NCBI GenBank assembly: GCA_019454225.1
Contig: CP075370.1
Location: forward strand, 1-64,000
Direction of reading: 5' to 3'
Length of the DNA: 64,000 nucleotides
DNA from: Paracoccaceae bacterium
GTDB taxonomy: Bacteria > Pseudomonadota > Alphaproteobacteria > Rhodobacterales > Rhodobacteraceae
Positions 26,856-36,459 of this stretch are shown piece by piece; position 1 is the stretch's first letter; the number at the start of each line of letters is the position of its first letter. The notes beneath the pieces were generated by a model. That model was given only the letters and a program-made list of their open reading frames with translations. It had not been told where the DNA came from and did no database searches. Position numbers and translations under genes: made by a program.

Positions 26856-28229
26856 ATGACGCACGACACATGGCTGGAGCTGCGCGAAGGTCTGAAAGCG
26901 CGGATCGGCCGCGAGAATTTTGCCCATTGGATTGAACCCCTGCGCCTGCGCGACATGGCAGACGGCGTGGCGCGTTTCGACGTTCCGACCTCGTTCTTCG
27001 GCGACTGGGTGTCGCGCAACTTTGCCGACCATATCCTGCGCCACCTGCTTGCCAGCGGGCAGCCGGTGGAGCGGGTCGAGTTCGCGCTGCCCGCGGCCGG
27101 ACGCCGCGCCGCTCCGGCGCCCGCTCCGCTTCCGGCCGAACGCCCGGCACCCCGCCCGGCGCGTGGCCGGCCCACCGGCACCGACGACCTGCCCGGCGCG
27201 CAGCTTGACCAGCGCTATACCTTCGATTCCTTCGTCGTGGGCAAGCCCAACGAACTGGCCCATGCCGCCGCCCGCCGCGTTTCGGAAGGCGGCCCGGTCA
27301 CGTTCAACCCGCTGTTCCTCTATGGTGGCGTCGGGCTGGGCAAGACGCATCTGATGCATGCCATCGCCAATGACCTGACCGCCCGCCATGCCGAGTTGCG
27401 CGTGCTCTATCTGTCGGCGGAGCAGTTCATGTATCGCTTCGTGCAGGCGCTGCGCGAACGGTCGGTGATGGACTTCAAGGAGATGTTCCGCTCGGTCGAC
27501 GTGCTGATGGTGGATGACGTGCAGTTCATCGCGGGCAAGGACAGCACGCAGGAAGAGTTCTTCCACACGTTCAACGCGCTCGTCGACCAGAACAAGCAGA
27601 TCGTGATCTCTGCCGACCGCTCGCCCGGCGAGATCAAGGATCTGGAGGAGCGGATCAAGAGCCGCCTGCAATGCGGTCTGGTCGTCGACCTGCATCCCAC
27701 CGACTACGAGCTTCGGCTGGGGGTGCTGCAGGCCAAGGCCGATGCCTACCGGGTGCAGTATCCGGGGCTGACGCTGGCGCCGGGGGTTCTGGAATTCGTG
27801 GCGCATCGGATCACCGCCAACATCCGGGTGCTGGAGGGGGCGCTGACGCGGCTGTTCGCCTTTGCGACGCTGGTGGGGCGCGAGATCACGCTGGACCTGA
27901 CGCAGGAATGTCTGGCCGACATCCTGCGCGCCTCGGATCGCAAGATCACCATCGACGAGATCCAGCGGCGGGTGGCCGAGCATTACAACGTGCGGCTGTC
28001 CGACATGATCGGGCCGAAGCGGCTGCGGACCATCGCGCGGCCGCGGCAGGTGGCGATGTACCTGTCCAAGCAGCTGACCACACGGTCGCTTCCCGAGATC
28101 GGCCGCCGGTTCGGCGGGCGCGATCACACCACGATCATGCACGGGGTCAAGAAGATCGAGGAACTGATGGCCATCGACAGCCAGCTGGCCGATGACATCC
28201 TGCTGCTGCGGCGGACGCTTCAGGCCTAG
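26856..28229 (+). CDS. dnaA: Chromosomal replication initiator DnaA
   Basis: A 457-residue initiator. Domain I (about 1-85) contains FAHWIEPLRLRD. A Pro/Ala-rich linker (about 88-110) leads to the AAA+ domain with Walker A YGGVGLGKTHLMHA (about 155) and Walker B VLMVDDVQFIAGK. Domain IV carries the DNA-binding signature GGRDHTTIMHGVKKIEEL. The ATG at 26856 matches relatives; one 24 bp upstream is possible. The next gene is convergent ftsK, not the usual dnaN. Confidence 0.97.
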   Translation: MTHDTWLELREGLKARIGRENFAHWIEPLRLRDMADGVARFDVPTSFFGDWVSRNFADHILRHLLASGQPVERVEFALPAAGRRAAPAPAPLPAERPAPRPARGRPTGTDDLPGAQLDQRYTFDSFVVGKPNELAHAAARRVSEGGPVTFNPLFLYGGVGLGKTHLMHAIANDLTARHAELRVLYLSAEQFMYRFVQALRERSVMDFKEMFRSVDVLMVDDVQFIAGKDSTQEEFFHTFNALVDQNKQIVISADRSPGEIKDLEERIKSRLQCGLVVDLHPTDYELRLGVLQAKADAYRVQYPGLTLAPGVLEFVAHRITANIRVLEGALTRLFAFATLVGREITLDLTQECLADILRASDRKITIDEIQRRVAEHYNVRLSDMIGPKRLRTIARPRQVAMYLSKQLTTRSLPEIGRRFGGRDHTTIMHGVKKIEELMAIDSQLADDILLLRRTLQA

Positions 28230-28252
28230 GCGGAGCCGGCGGGTCATTCGGG

Positions 28253-28275
28253 GCGTCCCACGATGGGACGCTTTT
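28253..28275 (+). terminator. Terminator hairpin after dnaA
   Basis: An 8-bp perfect stem (28253-28260 with 28264-28271), 3-nt loop, then TTTT. It lies 23 bp after dnaA and begins the 74-bp repeat described below. Confidence 0.85.
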
Positions 28276-28326
28276 CGACCCCAGCAATTTCAATGACTTG
28301 ACCCTGCCGAGGTAAGGGTTTGTTAA
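28253..28326 (+). repeat. 74-bp dispersed repeat, copy A (dnaA-ftsK)
   Basis: Aligns without gaps to 43214-43287 at about 73% identity. The near-invariant parts are the hairpin (GCGTCCCA and its complement TGGGACGC), AGCAAT followed by CAA, CTTGACCC and the terminal GTTAA. Both copies lie between convergent genes and in the same orientation relative to the plus-strand gene. Confidence 0.75.
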
Positions 28327-28357
28327 GGAGTCGGGCGGCCGCGGACGCCCGCCACCG

Positions 28358-31237
28358 CTAGCGTTCCTCGACCAGAATCTCGCGCTTGCCCACATGGTTC
28401 GCGCGGGTGACGACGCCCTGTTCCTCCATCTGCTCGACCAGGCGCGCAGCCTTGTTGTAGCCGATGCCCAGCTTGCGCTGGATGTAGCTGGTCGAGCACT
28501 TGCGGTCCTTGGCCACGATGGCGACCGCCTGATCGTAAAGCGTGTCATCCCCGCCATCGGTCGAAAGACCCAGCACGGCGTCGATATCGTCGGCCTTTTC
28601 CTCGTCCACGCCCTCGACAACGCCCGACATGTACTGCGGCGGTCCGAAGGATTTCAGGTGGTTGACGATTTCCTCGACCTCTTCGTCGCTGACAAAGGGT
28701 CCGTGGATGCGGGTGATCTTGGCGCCGCCCGCCATGTAGAGCATGTCGCCCATGCCCAGAAGCTGTTCGGCGCCCTGTTCGCCCAGGATGGTGCGGCTGT
28801 CGATCTTCGATGTCACCTGGAACGAGATCCGGGTGGGGAAGTTCGCCTTGATGGTGCCGGTGATGACATCGACCGAGGGGCGCTGCGTCGCCATGATCAG
28901 GTGGATGCCGCTGGCCCGGGCCATCTGGGCAAGCCGCTGGATGCAGGCCTCGATTTCCTTGCCCGCGACCATCATCAGGTCGGCCATCTCGTCGACGATG
29001 ACGACGATGTAGGGAATCGCGACCGGCGCGAATTCTTCGGTCTCGAACACCGGGTCGCCGGTGTCGTCATCAAAGCCGGTCTGGATGGTGCGCTTGAACA
29101 TCTCGCCCTTGGCCAGCGCCTCGCGCACGCGGCCGTTGTAGCCCTCGATGTTGCGCACGCCCATCCTGGACATCTTGCGATAGCGTTCCTCCATCTCGCC
29201 CACGGTCCACTTGAGCGCGACGACCGCCTTCTTCGGGTCGGTGACCACGGGGGACAGCAGATGCGGAATCCCGTCATAGACGGAGAGTTCCAGCATCTTG
29301 GGGTCGATCATGATCAGCCGGCATTCCTCGGGCGTCAGCTTGTAGAGGAGCGACAGGATCATCGTGTTGATGGCGACCGACTTGCCCGACCCCGTGGTGC
29401 CCGCGATCAGCAGGTGGGGCATCTTGGCCAGGTTCGCGACCACCGGATCGCCGCCGATGTCCTTGCCCAGGGCCAGCGGCAGGCGAAGGTTCGAATCACC
29501 GAAGTCCCGATGGCTGAGAATCTCGCGCAGCACGACCTTTTCCCGCGTCGCGTTGGGCAGTTCGATGCCGATCACGCTGCGGCCTGGCACGGTGGAGACG
29601 CGCGCCGACAGCGCCGACATCGACCGCGCGATGTCGTCGGCAAGGCCGATCACGCGGCTGGCCTTGAGCCCCGGGGCGGGTTCCAGTTCGTACATCGTGA
29701 CCACGGGGCCGGGGCGGACGCTGACGATCTCGCCCTTCACGCCATAGTCGTCGAGCACGTTTTCCAGCATGCGCGCGTTTTCCTCGAGCGCCTCCTCGGG
29801 CAGGGCGTGGCGCTGGATTGTCGCCGGATTGGACAGCAGCGACAGCGGCGGCAGTTCGTAGGCGACCCCCGTTTCATCGAACCGCAGGCGCGGCTGGGCC
29901 TCGGCCAGGGCCTGGCGGGACGGGGTGGCAGGACGGGTTGCCGCAGGCTGGACGACCACGCGGCGCATCTCGGGCCCGGGGACGGGATGGCGGGTGAAGG
30001 CCGGTTCCTCGGCCGCGAAGGCCGCGGGATCCCAGGTGTCGTCGTCATCCGCGTCATCCTCGATCACCGGATCGGGTGTGCGGGCGGCGGGGGCCGCCGC
30101 GACGGGTGCGGGCGCGGGCGCAGGGCGCGCAGCGGGCATGGCGGCGGGTGGCGCCGTCGCACGCATCACGGGCGGTTCGCGCCGGGCGATCGCCGCCTGG
30201 ATCAGGCCGGTCGGTCCGGGGGCGGCGGCGGTCAGCGGGCCGCCGCGCACGCGGGCGCGGATGACATCGGCGATGCGCGCGCGCAGCCGGTCATCCCCGT
30301 CTTCGGCGAGGGCCGGGGGGGCGGTGACCGGCGGCTCGGCCACCGGGCGGCGCATCAGCCCGGAAAGCAGCCCGGGGCGCGGCGCGGGTTCGGGCGGCGG
30401 GGCGGCCTGGAGGCTGGCAGGGGCACCGAACGCGGCATCGGCGGTTGTCGCACGCGCCACGACGGCGGGGCGGCGGGCGGGCGGCGGTTCGACGGCCGGC
30501 GCCGCTTCGCGCGCGATGGCCGCGGCCTCGCGCCGGGCGGCCTGCCGTTCGCGCATCGCCGTGGCGGCGCGCAGCGTGCCGCTGGCGCCCTGCCCGGCCA
30601 GAGACAGGATCAGCGCGTAGGTCATCACCAGCCCGCGCAGCAGGAACCGCCACAGGCCGCGCAGTTCATCGCGCGAGAAGCCCATGACATAGAGGAACAT
30701 CGCCAGCCATCCGGCACCGAACAGCGCCGACAGCAGCTTGAGCCCGAAGCCGATACCGAGCGGCAGGAAGGTCAGGATCGCGCCCAGCACCGTGTCGCCG
30801 AACAGCCCGCCCAGCCCGATGGCGGGATGCGGCCAGCCGGAGCCCGGCACATGGGTGGCGGCGAAGACGCAGCCGCAGGCCACGGCGATCACCGCAAAGA
30901 CCATGCGGGACAGCGCCCGATCCTCGCCGCGGTGGGTGACGAAACGGACACCCCAGGCCAGCAGGATCGCCGGGATGCCCCAGCTGCCCAGCCCGCCGAT
31001 GATCATCAGCGTCGAGGCGATCGCCGCCCCGAGCCGCCCCATGGCGTTCTGTGCAGGCGTGTCGGTGGCCACCATCCAGCCCGGATCGTCGGGCGAATAG
31101 GTCGCCAGCAGGGCCGCGAAGAACCCGGCGGCCAGGATCAGGCCAAGGCCCATCAACTCGCGCCCGCGCCGTTCCAGCATCGCCTGGGTGCCCTGGTCCA
31201 GCAGGGGGTCGCGCTGCCGCGTCTGATAGCTTGCCAT
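28358..31237 (-). CDS. ftsK: DNA translocase FtsK
   Basis: A 959-residue septal DNA pump. The N terminus has four or five membrane helices (about 25-200). A Pro/Ala-rich linker (about 205-490) follows. The RecA-like motor has Walker [13 protein letters not shown] near 612-624 and Walker [14 protein letters not shown]-terminal winged-helix gamma domain (about 890-955) reads [20 protein letters not shown]. It segregates chromosome termini at division and activates XerCD. The start at 31237 lies 5 bp after the aminotransferase stop, so the two are probably co-transcribed. Confidence 0.96.
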   Translation of the reverse strand: MASYQTRQRDPLLDQGTQAMLERRGRELMGLGLILAAGFFAALLATYSPDDPGWMVATDTPAQNAMGRLGAAIASTLMIIGGLGSWGIPAILLAWGVRFVTHRGEDRALSRMVFAVIAVACGCVFAATHVPGSGWPHPAIGLGGLFGDTVLGAILTFLPLGIGFGLKLLSALFGAGWLAMFLYVMGFSRDELRGLWRFLLRGLVMTYALILSLAGQGASGTLRAATAMRERQAARREAAAIAREAAPAVEPPPARRPAVVARATTADAAFGAPASLQAAPPPEPAPRPGLLSGLMRRPVAEPPVTAPPALAEDGDDRLRARIADVIRARVRGGPLTAAAPGPTGLIQAAIARREPPVMRATAPPAAMPAARPAPAPAPVAAAPAARTPDPVIEDDADDDDTWDPAAFAAEEPAFTRHPVPGPEMRRVVVQPAATRPATPSRQALAEAQPRLRFDETGVAYELPPLSLLSNPATIQRHALPEEALEENARMLENVLDDYGVKGEIVSVRPGPVVTMYELEPAPGLKASRVIGLADDIARSMSALSARVSTVPGRSVIGIELPNATREKVVLREILSHRDFGDSNLRLPLALGKDIGGDPVVANLAKMPHLLIAGTTGSGKSVAINTMILSLLYKLTPEECRLIMIDPKMLELSVYDGIPHLLSPVVTDPKKAVVALKWTVGEMEERYRKMSRMGVRNIEGYNGRVREALAKGEMFKRTIQTGFDDDTGDPVFETEEFAPVAIPYIVVIVDEMADLMMVAGKEIEACIQRLAQMARASGIHLIMATQRPSVDVITGTIKANFPTRISFQVTSKIDSRTILGEQGAEQLLGMGDMLYMAGGAKITRIHGPFVSDEEVEEIVNHLKSFGPPQYMSGVVEGVDEEKADDIDAVLGLSTDGGDDTLYDQAVAIVAKDRKCSTSYIQRKLGIGYNKAARLVEQMEEQGVVTRANHVGKREILVEER

Positions 31238-31242
31238 GTGCC

Positions 31243-32409
31243 TCACCCGTAAAGACATTCGCGGAGCCTTGTCAGCCCCGTCGTCGTTTCCTGCCGGTCG
31301 CCCACGAGCGCGACCCTGATGTAGCCACGCCCCGGATTGTCGCCGTTCACCTCGCGGCCCAGATAGCCGCCGGGCAGCACGCGCACGCCGGTTTCGCGCC
31401 ACAGCCGCAGCGCCGCCGCTTCCCCGTCGGCCACCGGAAGCCAGAGGAAGAACCCGCCCTCGGGCGCGCGATAGCCCTGCACGCCCGCAAAGATGGTGTC
31501 GGCGTCGGCGAACTTGGCGGCGTAGAGGGCGCGGTTTTCGGTGACATGCGCCTCATCGTTCCAGGCGGCCTCGGCCACGCGCTGCAGGGGAAGCGGCAGG
31601 GGGGCACCGGCGAAGGCGCGCAGCTGCCGGATCGCCGCGATCGCGCGGGGTCCGCCCGCGACGAAGCCCGACCGCATGCCGGGAAGGTTCGACCGCTTGG
31701 ACAGCGAGTGGAACGACAGCACCCGTTCCGGATCCGCGTCGGCCTGCAGGACCCCCGGGGGGGGCGCATCGCGCCAGATCTCGGCATAGCATTCGTCGGC
31801 GAAGATGCGGAAGTCGTGGGTTTCCGCCAGCGCCACGAGATCGGCCCACCAGTCGCGCGAGGCGACGGCGCCCTGCGGGTTGGCGGGCGAGCAGACATAG
31901 ACGATGGCGGTACGGTCGAGGATGTCGCGGGGCAGCCCGGCATAGTCGGGCAGGAAGCCGGTGGCCGCGGTGGCGGGCACGTAGACAGGCTCGGCCCCCA
32001 TTGCCAGGGCCGCGACGGCATAGACCTGATAGAACGGGTTCGGCATCAGGACCACGGGCCGCTTGCCGCGCTTGTCTTCGGGGCAGAGCGCGACGCAGGC
32101 ATTGAACAGCCCCTCGCGCGTGCCGTTCAGCACCATCAGCCGATCCTGCGTCAGGGCCACGCCATAGCGGCGGTGCAGCCAGGCGGCGATGGCCGCCAGC
32201 AGTTCCGGCGTGCCGTCGTTCGGCGGATACTGGCCGAAGCCTGCCAGCGTATCGGCAAGGATCGGACCGACGAAACCGGGCATCGGGTGGCGAGGTTCGC
32301 CGATCGTCATGGCGATGGGCTGACCGCCCGGCGCATGGGCGTCGAGCAGCCTCCGCAAACGCGGAAAGGCATAGTCGGGCAGGCTCTGGAACCGCGCGGG
32401 GGTGTCCAT
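31243..32409 (-). CDS. Class I/II aminotransferase (DapC-like)
   Basis: A 388-residue PLP-dependent fold-type I enzyme. The substrate region [11 protein letters not shown] is near residue 34, the Asn/Tyr pocket is in MPNPFYQVY, the Asp that binds the PLP ring is in [11 protein letters not shown], and the Schiff-base Lys is in [14 protein letters not shown]. Alphaproteobacterial relatives are often called succinyldiaminopimelate aminotransferase (lysine/peptidoglycan synthesis). Substrate specificity cannot be read here. It precedes ftsK by 5 bp. Confidence 0.85.
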   Translation of the reverse strand: MDTPARFQSLPDYAFPRLRRLLDAHAPGGQPIAMTIGEPRHPMPGFVGPILADTLAGFGQYPPNDGTPELLAAIAAWLHRRYGVALTQDRLMVLNGTREGLFNACVALCPEDKRGKRPVVLMPNPFYQVYAVAALAMGAEPVYVPATAATGFLPDYAGLPRDILDRTAIVYVCSPANPQGAVASRDWWADLVALAETHDFRIFADECYAEIWRDAPPPGVLQADADPERVLSFHSLSKRSNLPGMRSGFVAGGPRAIAAIRQLRAFAGAPLPLPLQRVAEAAWNDEAHVTENRALYAAKFADADTIFAGVQGYRAPEGGFFLWLPVADGEAAALRLWRETGVRVLPGGYLGREVNGDNPGRGYIRVALVGDRQETTTGLTRLRECLYG

Positions 32410-32487
32410 CTGTTCGGATCGTGCCTCAAGGTCCGGGGTCTGTCGCCCCGCGTTTCCGCCACGATAGCCGCCCGCAGGCCATCGGTC

Positions 32488-32539
32488 CACAATTTCGCCG
32501 CGCCGTGGCAGGCGCGTCCGCGGAAATTGTGACATTTCC
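32488..32539. promoter_or_regulatory. Palindromic sites upstream of the aminotransferase-ftsK operon
   Basis: Two overlapping inverted repeats. One is CACAATTTC (32488-32496) with its complement at 32523-32531. The other is GGAAAT-N6-ATTTCC at 32522-32539. A near copy of the second occurs at 41400-41417 upstream of ribA. Possible operator; the binding protein is unknown. Confidence 0.4.
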
Positions 32540-32555
32540 GCCCATTGGCCGAAGG

Positions 32556-33188
32556 TCAGTGCGCCAGGATGCGGCCCACCGCCTCGGCAATCGCGGCATG
32601 TCCGGCGGGCGGCAGATGCACGCCGTCCACAGGGCTGACATGGGCATGCATGCCCGCATCGAGGAAGGCGCAGTCGCGGGCCCGCGCCAGCCCCGCGATC
32701 AGCGGCACGAGGGCCGCCGACTTTGCCGCGCCACCGATGAACTCGCCGCGCAGGCATCCCGTCTCGATCACCGGGACGGGCGCGATCAGCAGGATCCGCA
32801 TGCCCGGATGGCGTGCCGCCATGTCGATCGACATGGCATAGTCCACAAGCCCGGCGATGCCCGCGACGATCTTTGCGGGCGTCGCGCCGAACCGGGTCTT
32901 GACGTCATTCGTGCCCAGCATGATCGCCAGCCAGTCGAGCGGCCCGTGCGTCTGCATCGCGATCTTCAGCCCGATGCGCCCGTCCATGTGATCGCCCATC
33001 ACATGATCGGCGAATTGCGCGGTCCGGCCGGGCAGCCCCTCCTCGGCCACGTCCCAGGACGAACCGAGGTGGTCGGCAAGCCGCGTGGGCCAGCGGATCG
33101 CGGCATCATAGCGGAAATAGGGCCCGCGCACCGCGATCGGCGGGGTGCCGTGGGTGTTGCTGTCACCGAAACACAGTAGCCTGGGCAT
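32556..33188 (-). CDS. SGNH/GDSL hydrolase (arylesterase-like)
   Basis: A 210-residue cytoplasmic esterase with the four SGNH blocks: Ser in CFGDSNTHG (block I), Gly in the TRLADHLG/GLPGRT region, Asn in IMLGTNDVK (block III), and Asp-His in VDGVHLPPAGH (block V). The natural ester is not known. It is divergent from the thioredoxin-like gene across a 114-bp region with a long inverted repeat. Confidence 0.88.
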   Translation of the reverse strand: MPRLLCFGDSNTHGTPPIAVRGPYFRYDAAIRWPTRLADHLGSSWDVAEEGLPGRTAQFADHVMGDHMDGRIGLKIAMQTHGPLDWLAIMLGTNDVKTRFGATPAKIVAGIAGLVDYAMSIDMAARHPGMRILLIAPVPVIETGCLRGEFIGGAAKSAALVPLIAGLARARDCAFLDAGMHAHVSPVDGVHLPPAGHAAIAEAVGRILAH

Positions 33189-33302
33189 GGCTTTCCTTTC
33201 GTCGGGACCGGTTCAAGACACGGCTGTCGGTGCCTTGCCCCTTCCACTTTCGTGTCTTGCGGCACATATAGAGCGCAATCAAGGCAGCCACGAGGGAATG
33301 CG
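33189..33302. promoter_or_regulatory. Divergent promoter with 9-bp inverted repeat
   Basis: CAAGACACG at 33214-33222 and its perfect complement at 33251-33259 are separated by 28 bp between the SGNH hydrolase and thioredoxin-like genes. A possible -10 element, CATATA, is at 33264-33269. The repeat could be an operator shared by both genes. Confidence 0.45.
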
Positions 33303-34226
33303 ATGTTCGGCTTTGGCGACAAGGGGGCGAAACCCGCTTCGGCACCGGCGACAGGGTCTGAATGGGTCTTCGATGCCTCTGAAAAGAGCTTCATGAAAGA
33401 CGTGATCGAGGCCAGTCGCGAGGTTCCGGTCATCGTTGACTTCTGGGCGCCCTGGTGCGGGCCCTGCAAGCAGCTTGGCCCGGCACTGGAAGCGGCGGTG
33501 AACGCGGCCAAGGGGCGCGTCCGGATGGCCAAGGTCAATGTCGACGAGAACCAGATGATCGCCGGGCAGCTGCGCATCCAGTCGATCCCGACCGTCTATG
33601 CATTCTGGCAGGGCCAGCCGGTCGACGGGTTCCAGGGGGCGCTTCCGGGGTCCGAGGTCAAGACCTTCGTCGACCGGATTGCCGCGCTGGGCGGTGACGG
33701 CGGGCTGGCCGAGGCGATTGCGGCCGCCGATGCGATGCTGGCCGAGGGTGCGGCGGTTGATGCGGCCGAGACCTTTGCCGCCATTCTGGGCGAGGAGCCC
33801 GAGAACCCCGGCGCCTATGGCGGTCTGATCCGGGCGCATCTGGCGCTGGGCGAGATCGACCGTGCGCAGACTCTGGCCGATGCGGCCCCGGCCAAGATCA
33901 GGAACGCGCAGGAGGTCGAGGCGGCGCGCGCGCAGATCGAGCTTGCGCGGCAGGCGTCGAAGGCCGGCCCGGTGACCGAGCTGCGCCGCCGGGTCGAGGC
34001 CGACCCGGACGACCATCAGGCACGGTTCGACCTGGCCACGGCACTGCATGCCAAGGGCGATGTCGCTGCGGCCGTGGACGAGCTGCTTGACCTGTTCCGC
34101 CGTGCCCGCGACTGGAACGAGGGCGCCGCCAAGGCGCAGCTTCTGACGATCTTCGAGGCGCTGAAGCCGAACGACCCCATCGTGCTGAAGGGGCGGCGGC
34201 GGCTGGCCTCGATGGTCCTGGTGTAG
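33303..34226 (+). CDS. Thioredoxin-TPR co-chaperone (YbbN/CnoX-like)
   Basis: A 307-residue protein. The thioredoxin domain (about 20-130) has an intact WCGPC site (Cys52 and Cys55) and the cis-Pro in QSIPTVYAF. A C-terminal TPR-like helical repeat region (about 135-305) is rich in Ala and Leu. CnoX proteins hold oxidatively damaged clients for chaperones. Unlike E. coli YbbN, the active Cys pair is complete, so it may also be a reductase. It is 75 bp upstream of a Lon-N gene. Confidence 0.92.
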   Translation: MFGFGDKGAKPASAPATGSEWVFDASEKSFMKDVIEASREVPVIVDFWAPWCGPCKQLGPALEAAVNAAKGRVRMAKVNVDENQMIAGQLRIQSIPTVYAFWQGQPVDGFQGALPGSEVKTFVDRIAALGGDGGLAEAIAAADAMLAEGAAVDAAETFAAILGEEPENPGAYGGLIRAHLALGEIDRAQTLADAAPAKIRNAQEVEAARAQIELARQASKAGPVTELRRRVEADPDDHQARFDLATALHAKGDVAAAVDELLDLFRRARDWNEGAAKAQLLTIFEALKPNDPIVLKGRRRLASMVLV

Positions 34227-34301
34227 GAACGGCGCGGGCGGGGCGTGCTGCCCCGCCGCGACATTTGCCGAACACGGCGCGCGGCCTAGGTTGAAGGCAT
34301 C

Positions 34302-34946
34302 ATGAAACCCATCGACCTGCCTGACACCATCCCCGTCTTTCCGCTGCCGGGTGCGCTGCTGCTGCCCCGCGCCCGCCTGCCGCTGCATATCTTCGAGCCG
34401 CGCTACCTGCAGATGCTGGACGACACGATGAAGACGGCGCACCGGCTGATCGGGATGGTCCAGCCGCGCGAGGTGCCGAACGGGCATGGCGAGAAGCGGC
34501 TTCATGCCATCGGCTGCGCCGGGCGCCTGACCGGGTTTTCGGAGACCGAGGACGGGCGCTACATGATCTCGCTGTCCGGGGTGTCGCGGTTCCGGGTGCG
34601 GGAGGAGGTGGCGGGCTTCACGCCCTATCGCCGCTGCACGGTGGACTGGGCCCCGTTCGCGCGCGATCTTGGCGCGGCCGAGGACGACCCGCGCTTTGAC
34701 CGCCCGGCCTTCCTGGACCTGCTGGGGCGGTTCTTCCGGGCGATGGAGCTTTCGACCGACTGGTCGAGCCTGAAGGAGGCGGATACCGAGCTTCTGATCA
34801 ACTCGCTGTCGATGCTGCTGCCGTTCTCGCCCGAGGACAAGCAGGCGCTGCTGGAGGCGCCATCCCTGACCACCCGGCGCGAGACGATGGTGACGCTGAT
34901 CGAATTTGCGCTGCACGGCGATTCCGGCGAGAAGATCGTGCAATGA
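34302..34946 (+). CDS. Lon N-terminal (LON-substrate-binding) domain protein
   Basis: A 214-residue stand-alone LON_substr_bdg domain without the AAA+ or protease parts. It begins [18 protein letters not shown] and contains [13 protein letters not shown], both conserved in the family. The role is unknown; binding of unfolded protein is inferred from Lon. It overlaps the Trm112-like gene by 4 bp and follows the thioredoxin-TPR gene, hinting at protein quality control. Confidence 0.92.
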   Translation: MKPIDLPDTIPVFPLPGALLLPRARLPLHIFEPRYLQMLDDTMKTAHRLIGMVQPREVPNGHGEKRLHAIGCAGRLTGFSETEDGRYMISLSGVSRFRVREEVAGFTPYRRCTVDWAPFARDLGAAEDDPRFDRPAFLDLLGRFFRAMELSTDWSSLKEADTELLINSLSMLLPFSPEDKQALLEAPSLTTRRETMVTLIEFALHGDSGEKIVQ

Positions 34947-35137
34947 CGAGTGTCGCGCCGGGCACCCAGCCGATCGACCGCCGGATGCTGGAGGCCCTGG
35001 TCTGCCCGGTCACGCAGGCGGTTCTGACCTATGATGCCGAACGGCAGGAACTGGTGTCCAAGGCCGCGAACCTGGCCTTTCCGATCCGCGACGGGATTCC
35101 CGTGATGCTGGTGATCGAGGCGCGCGACATCGGCTGA
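34943..35137 (+). CDS. Trm112-family small protein
   Basis: A 64-residue protein of the Trm112/YcaR family. It starts [13 protein letters not shown] and ends in the [13 protein letters not shown] motif. Only one Cys (VCP) remains of the usual four, so zinc is probably not bound. Eukaryotic Trm112 stabilises methyltransferases; the bacterial function is unclear. Translationally coupled to the Lon-N gene. Confidence 0.9.
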   Translation: MTSVAPGTQPIDRRMLEALVCPVTQAVLTYDAERQELVSKAANLAFPIRDGIPVMLVIEARDIG

Positions 35138-35146
35138 ACGCGCGGG

Positions 35147-36373
35147 TCAGAGCGGCTGGCCGCGCAGCAGGCGCGGCAGGTCGCCCGACAGCCCGGCCGC
35201 CTGCCGCATGAAGGCGCGACGCAGGACAGGCGTGGCCGATACCAGCCCCATGCCGATATCACGCAGCGGGCGCAGGATCGGGTTATCATTGGAAAACAGA
35301 CGGTTGACGGCATCCATGCCCAGGGCCAGCGCGGTCGTGTCGAACCGCCGCCAGCGCTGATAGCGGTCCAGCACGTCGGGGGCTGCGATGTCCTCGCCCC
35401 GGCGCTGTGCCTCGACCAGGGTTTCGGCCAGCGCGGCCACGTCGCGCAGGCCAAGGTTCAGCCCCTGCCCGGCGATCGGGTGGACGCCATGCGCGGCATC
35501 GCCCACCAGCACGACGCGCGGCGCGACCCAGCGTTCGGCCAGCGACAGCGACAAGGGATAGGTGAAGCGGTCGCCCGCCAGTCTCAGCGCCCCCAGGAAC
35601 TCGCCCACGCGGGGACGGACCGCCGCAAGGTAGGCATCGTCGGGCAGCGCCTGGATCGCGGCGGCGCGGGCATCGGTTTCCGACCAGACGAGCGACGACA
35701 TGTTGCCGGGCAGGGGCAGGATGGCCAGCGGTCCCTCGGGCATGAAGAACTGATGCGCGATGCCGTGGTGGGGAAGGTCGTGTTCGATGGCGGTGACAAG
35801 CGCCGTCTGGCCATAGGCCCAGCCCCGGCGCCGCAGCCCCGCCCGGGTCGCGGTGCCGGACCCGCGCCCGTCGCAGCCCACGATCAGCCGCCCCGACACC
35901 CGTGTGCCCGAGGCCAGCGTCACCGATGCGCCCCTGGCCGTCACCTCCTGTGCGGTCACGGTCTGGCCGGGATGGCGGGCGATGCCGGGCGTGGCGGCAA
36001 CCCGGTCCATCAGCGCGCCATGCAGGAACCGGTCCTCCAGCATCGCACCCATCTGGCCGTCATCCAGTTCTGCCGCATCGAAGTGCAGGAAGAACGGGGC
36101 GGCACCCTCGCCCGCGCGCCCGTCGCTGGCCTTGACCTGCAGGATGGGCTGCGCGTGGTCTGCCACCAGCGGCCAGACGCCGAGCGCGGACAGCAGCCGC
36201 TGCGATGCGGCGGCCAGCGCATAGGCGCGCCCGTCGAAGCCGCGCTCGCGCCGCATCTGCGCGGGCCGCGCGTCGACGATGGCAGAGGTCAGACCGGCAT
36301 GCGCCAGCGCAAGCGCCAGGGCCGGGCCGTTCAGCCCGCCACCAACGATGAGAATATCGGCATCATGTTCCAT
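35147..36373 (-). CDS. UbiH/UbiF-family FAD-dependent hydroxylase
   Basis: A 408-residue flavoprotein monooxygenase. The N-terminal Rossmann motif is ILIVGGGLNGPALALALA, the second FAD motif is VGCDGRGS near residue 165, and the third is VLVGDAAHGVHPIAGQGLNLG near 285-300. It probably hydroxylates a ring position of the ubiquinone precursor; position (C5, C6 or C8) cannot be told. The start at 36373 puts the FAD motif near the N terminus, with a further ATG 12 codons upstream. Confidence 0.9.
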   Translation of the reverse strand: MEHDADILIVGGGLNGPALALALAHAGLTSAIVDARPAQMRRERGFDGRAYALAAASQRLLSALGVWPLVADHAQPILQVKASDGRAGEGAAPFFLHFDAAELDDGQMGAMLEDRFLHGALMDRVAATPGIARHPGQTVTAQEVTARGASVTLASGTRVSGRLIVGCDGRGSGTATRAGLRRRGWAYGQTALVTAIEHDLPHHGIAHQFFMPEGPLAILPLPGNMSSLVWSETDARAAAIQALPDDAYLAAVRPRVGEFLGALRLAGDRFTYPLSLSLAERWVAPRVVLVGDAAHGVHPIAGQGLNLGLRDVAALAETLVEAQRRGEDIAAPDVLDRYQRWRRFDTTALALGMDAVNRLFSNDNPILRPLRDIGMGLVSATPVLRRAFMRQAAGLSGDLPRLLRGQPL

Positions 36374-36459
36374 GACCCGGACTATGGCGCGGGGCGCGGG
36401 ATTGTCCATGCGCCGAGGTGCCGCTAGCTTTCGCGCATGGTGCGGGGGCGGGGTGGGCG

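Noticed and set aside
26524-26859. Short ORFs upstream of dnaA
   Set aside because: Atypical composition, no ribosome binding site and no recognisable motif; treated as non-coding.
28394-31252. Plus-strand ORF of about 950 codons
   Set aside because: Antisense to ftsK; composition is repetitive and His/Gly/Arg-rich, as expected of a shadow.
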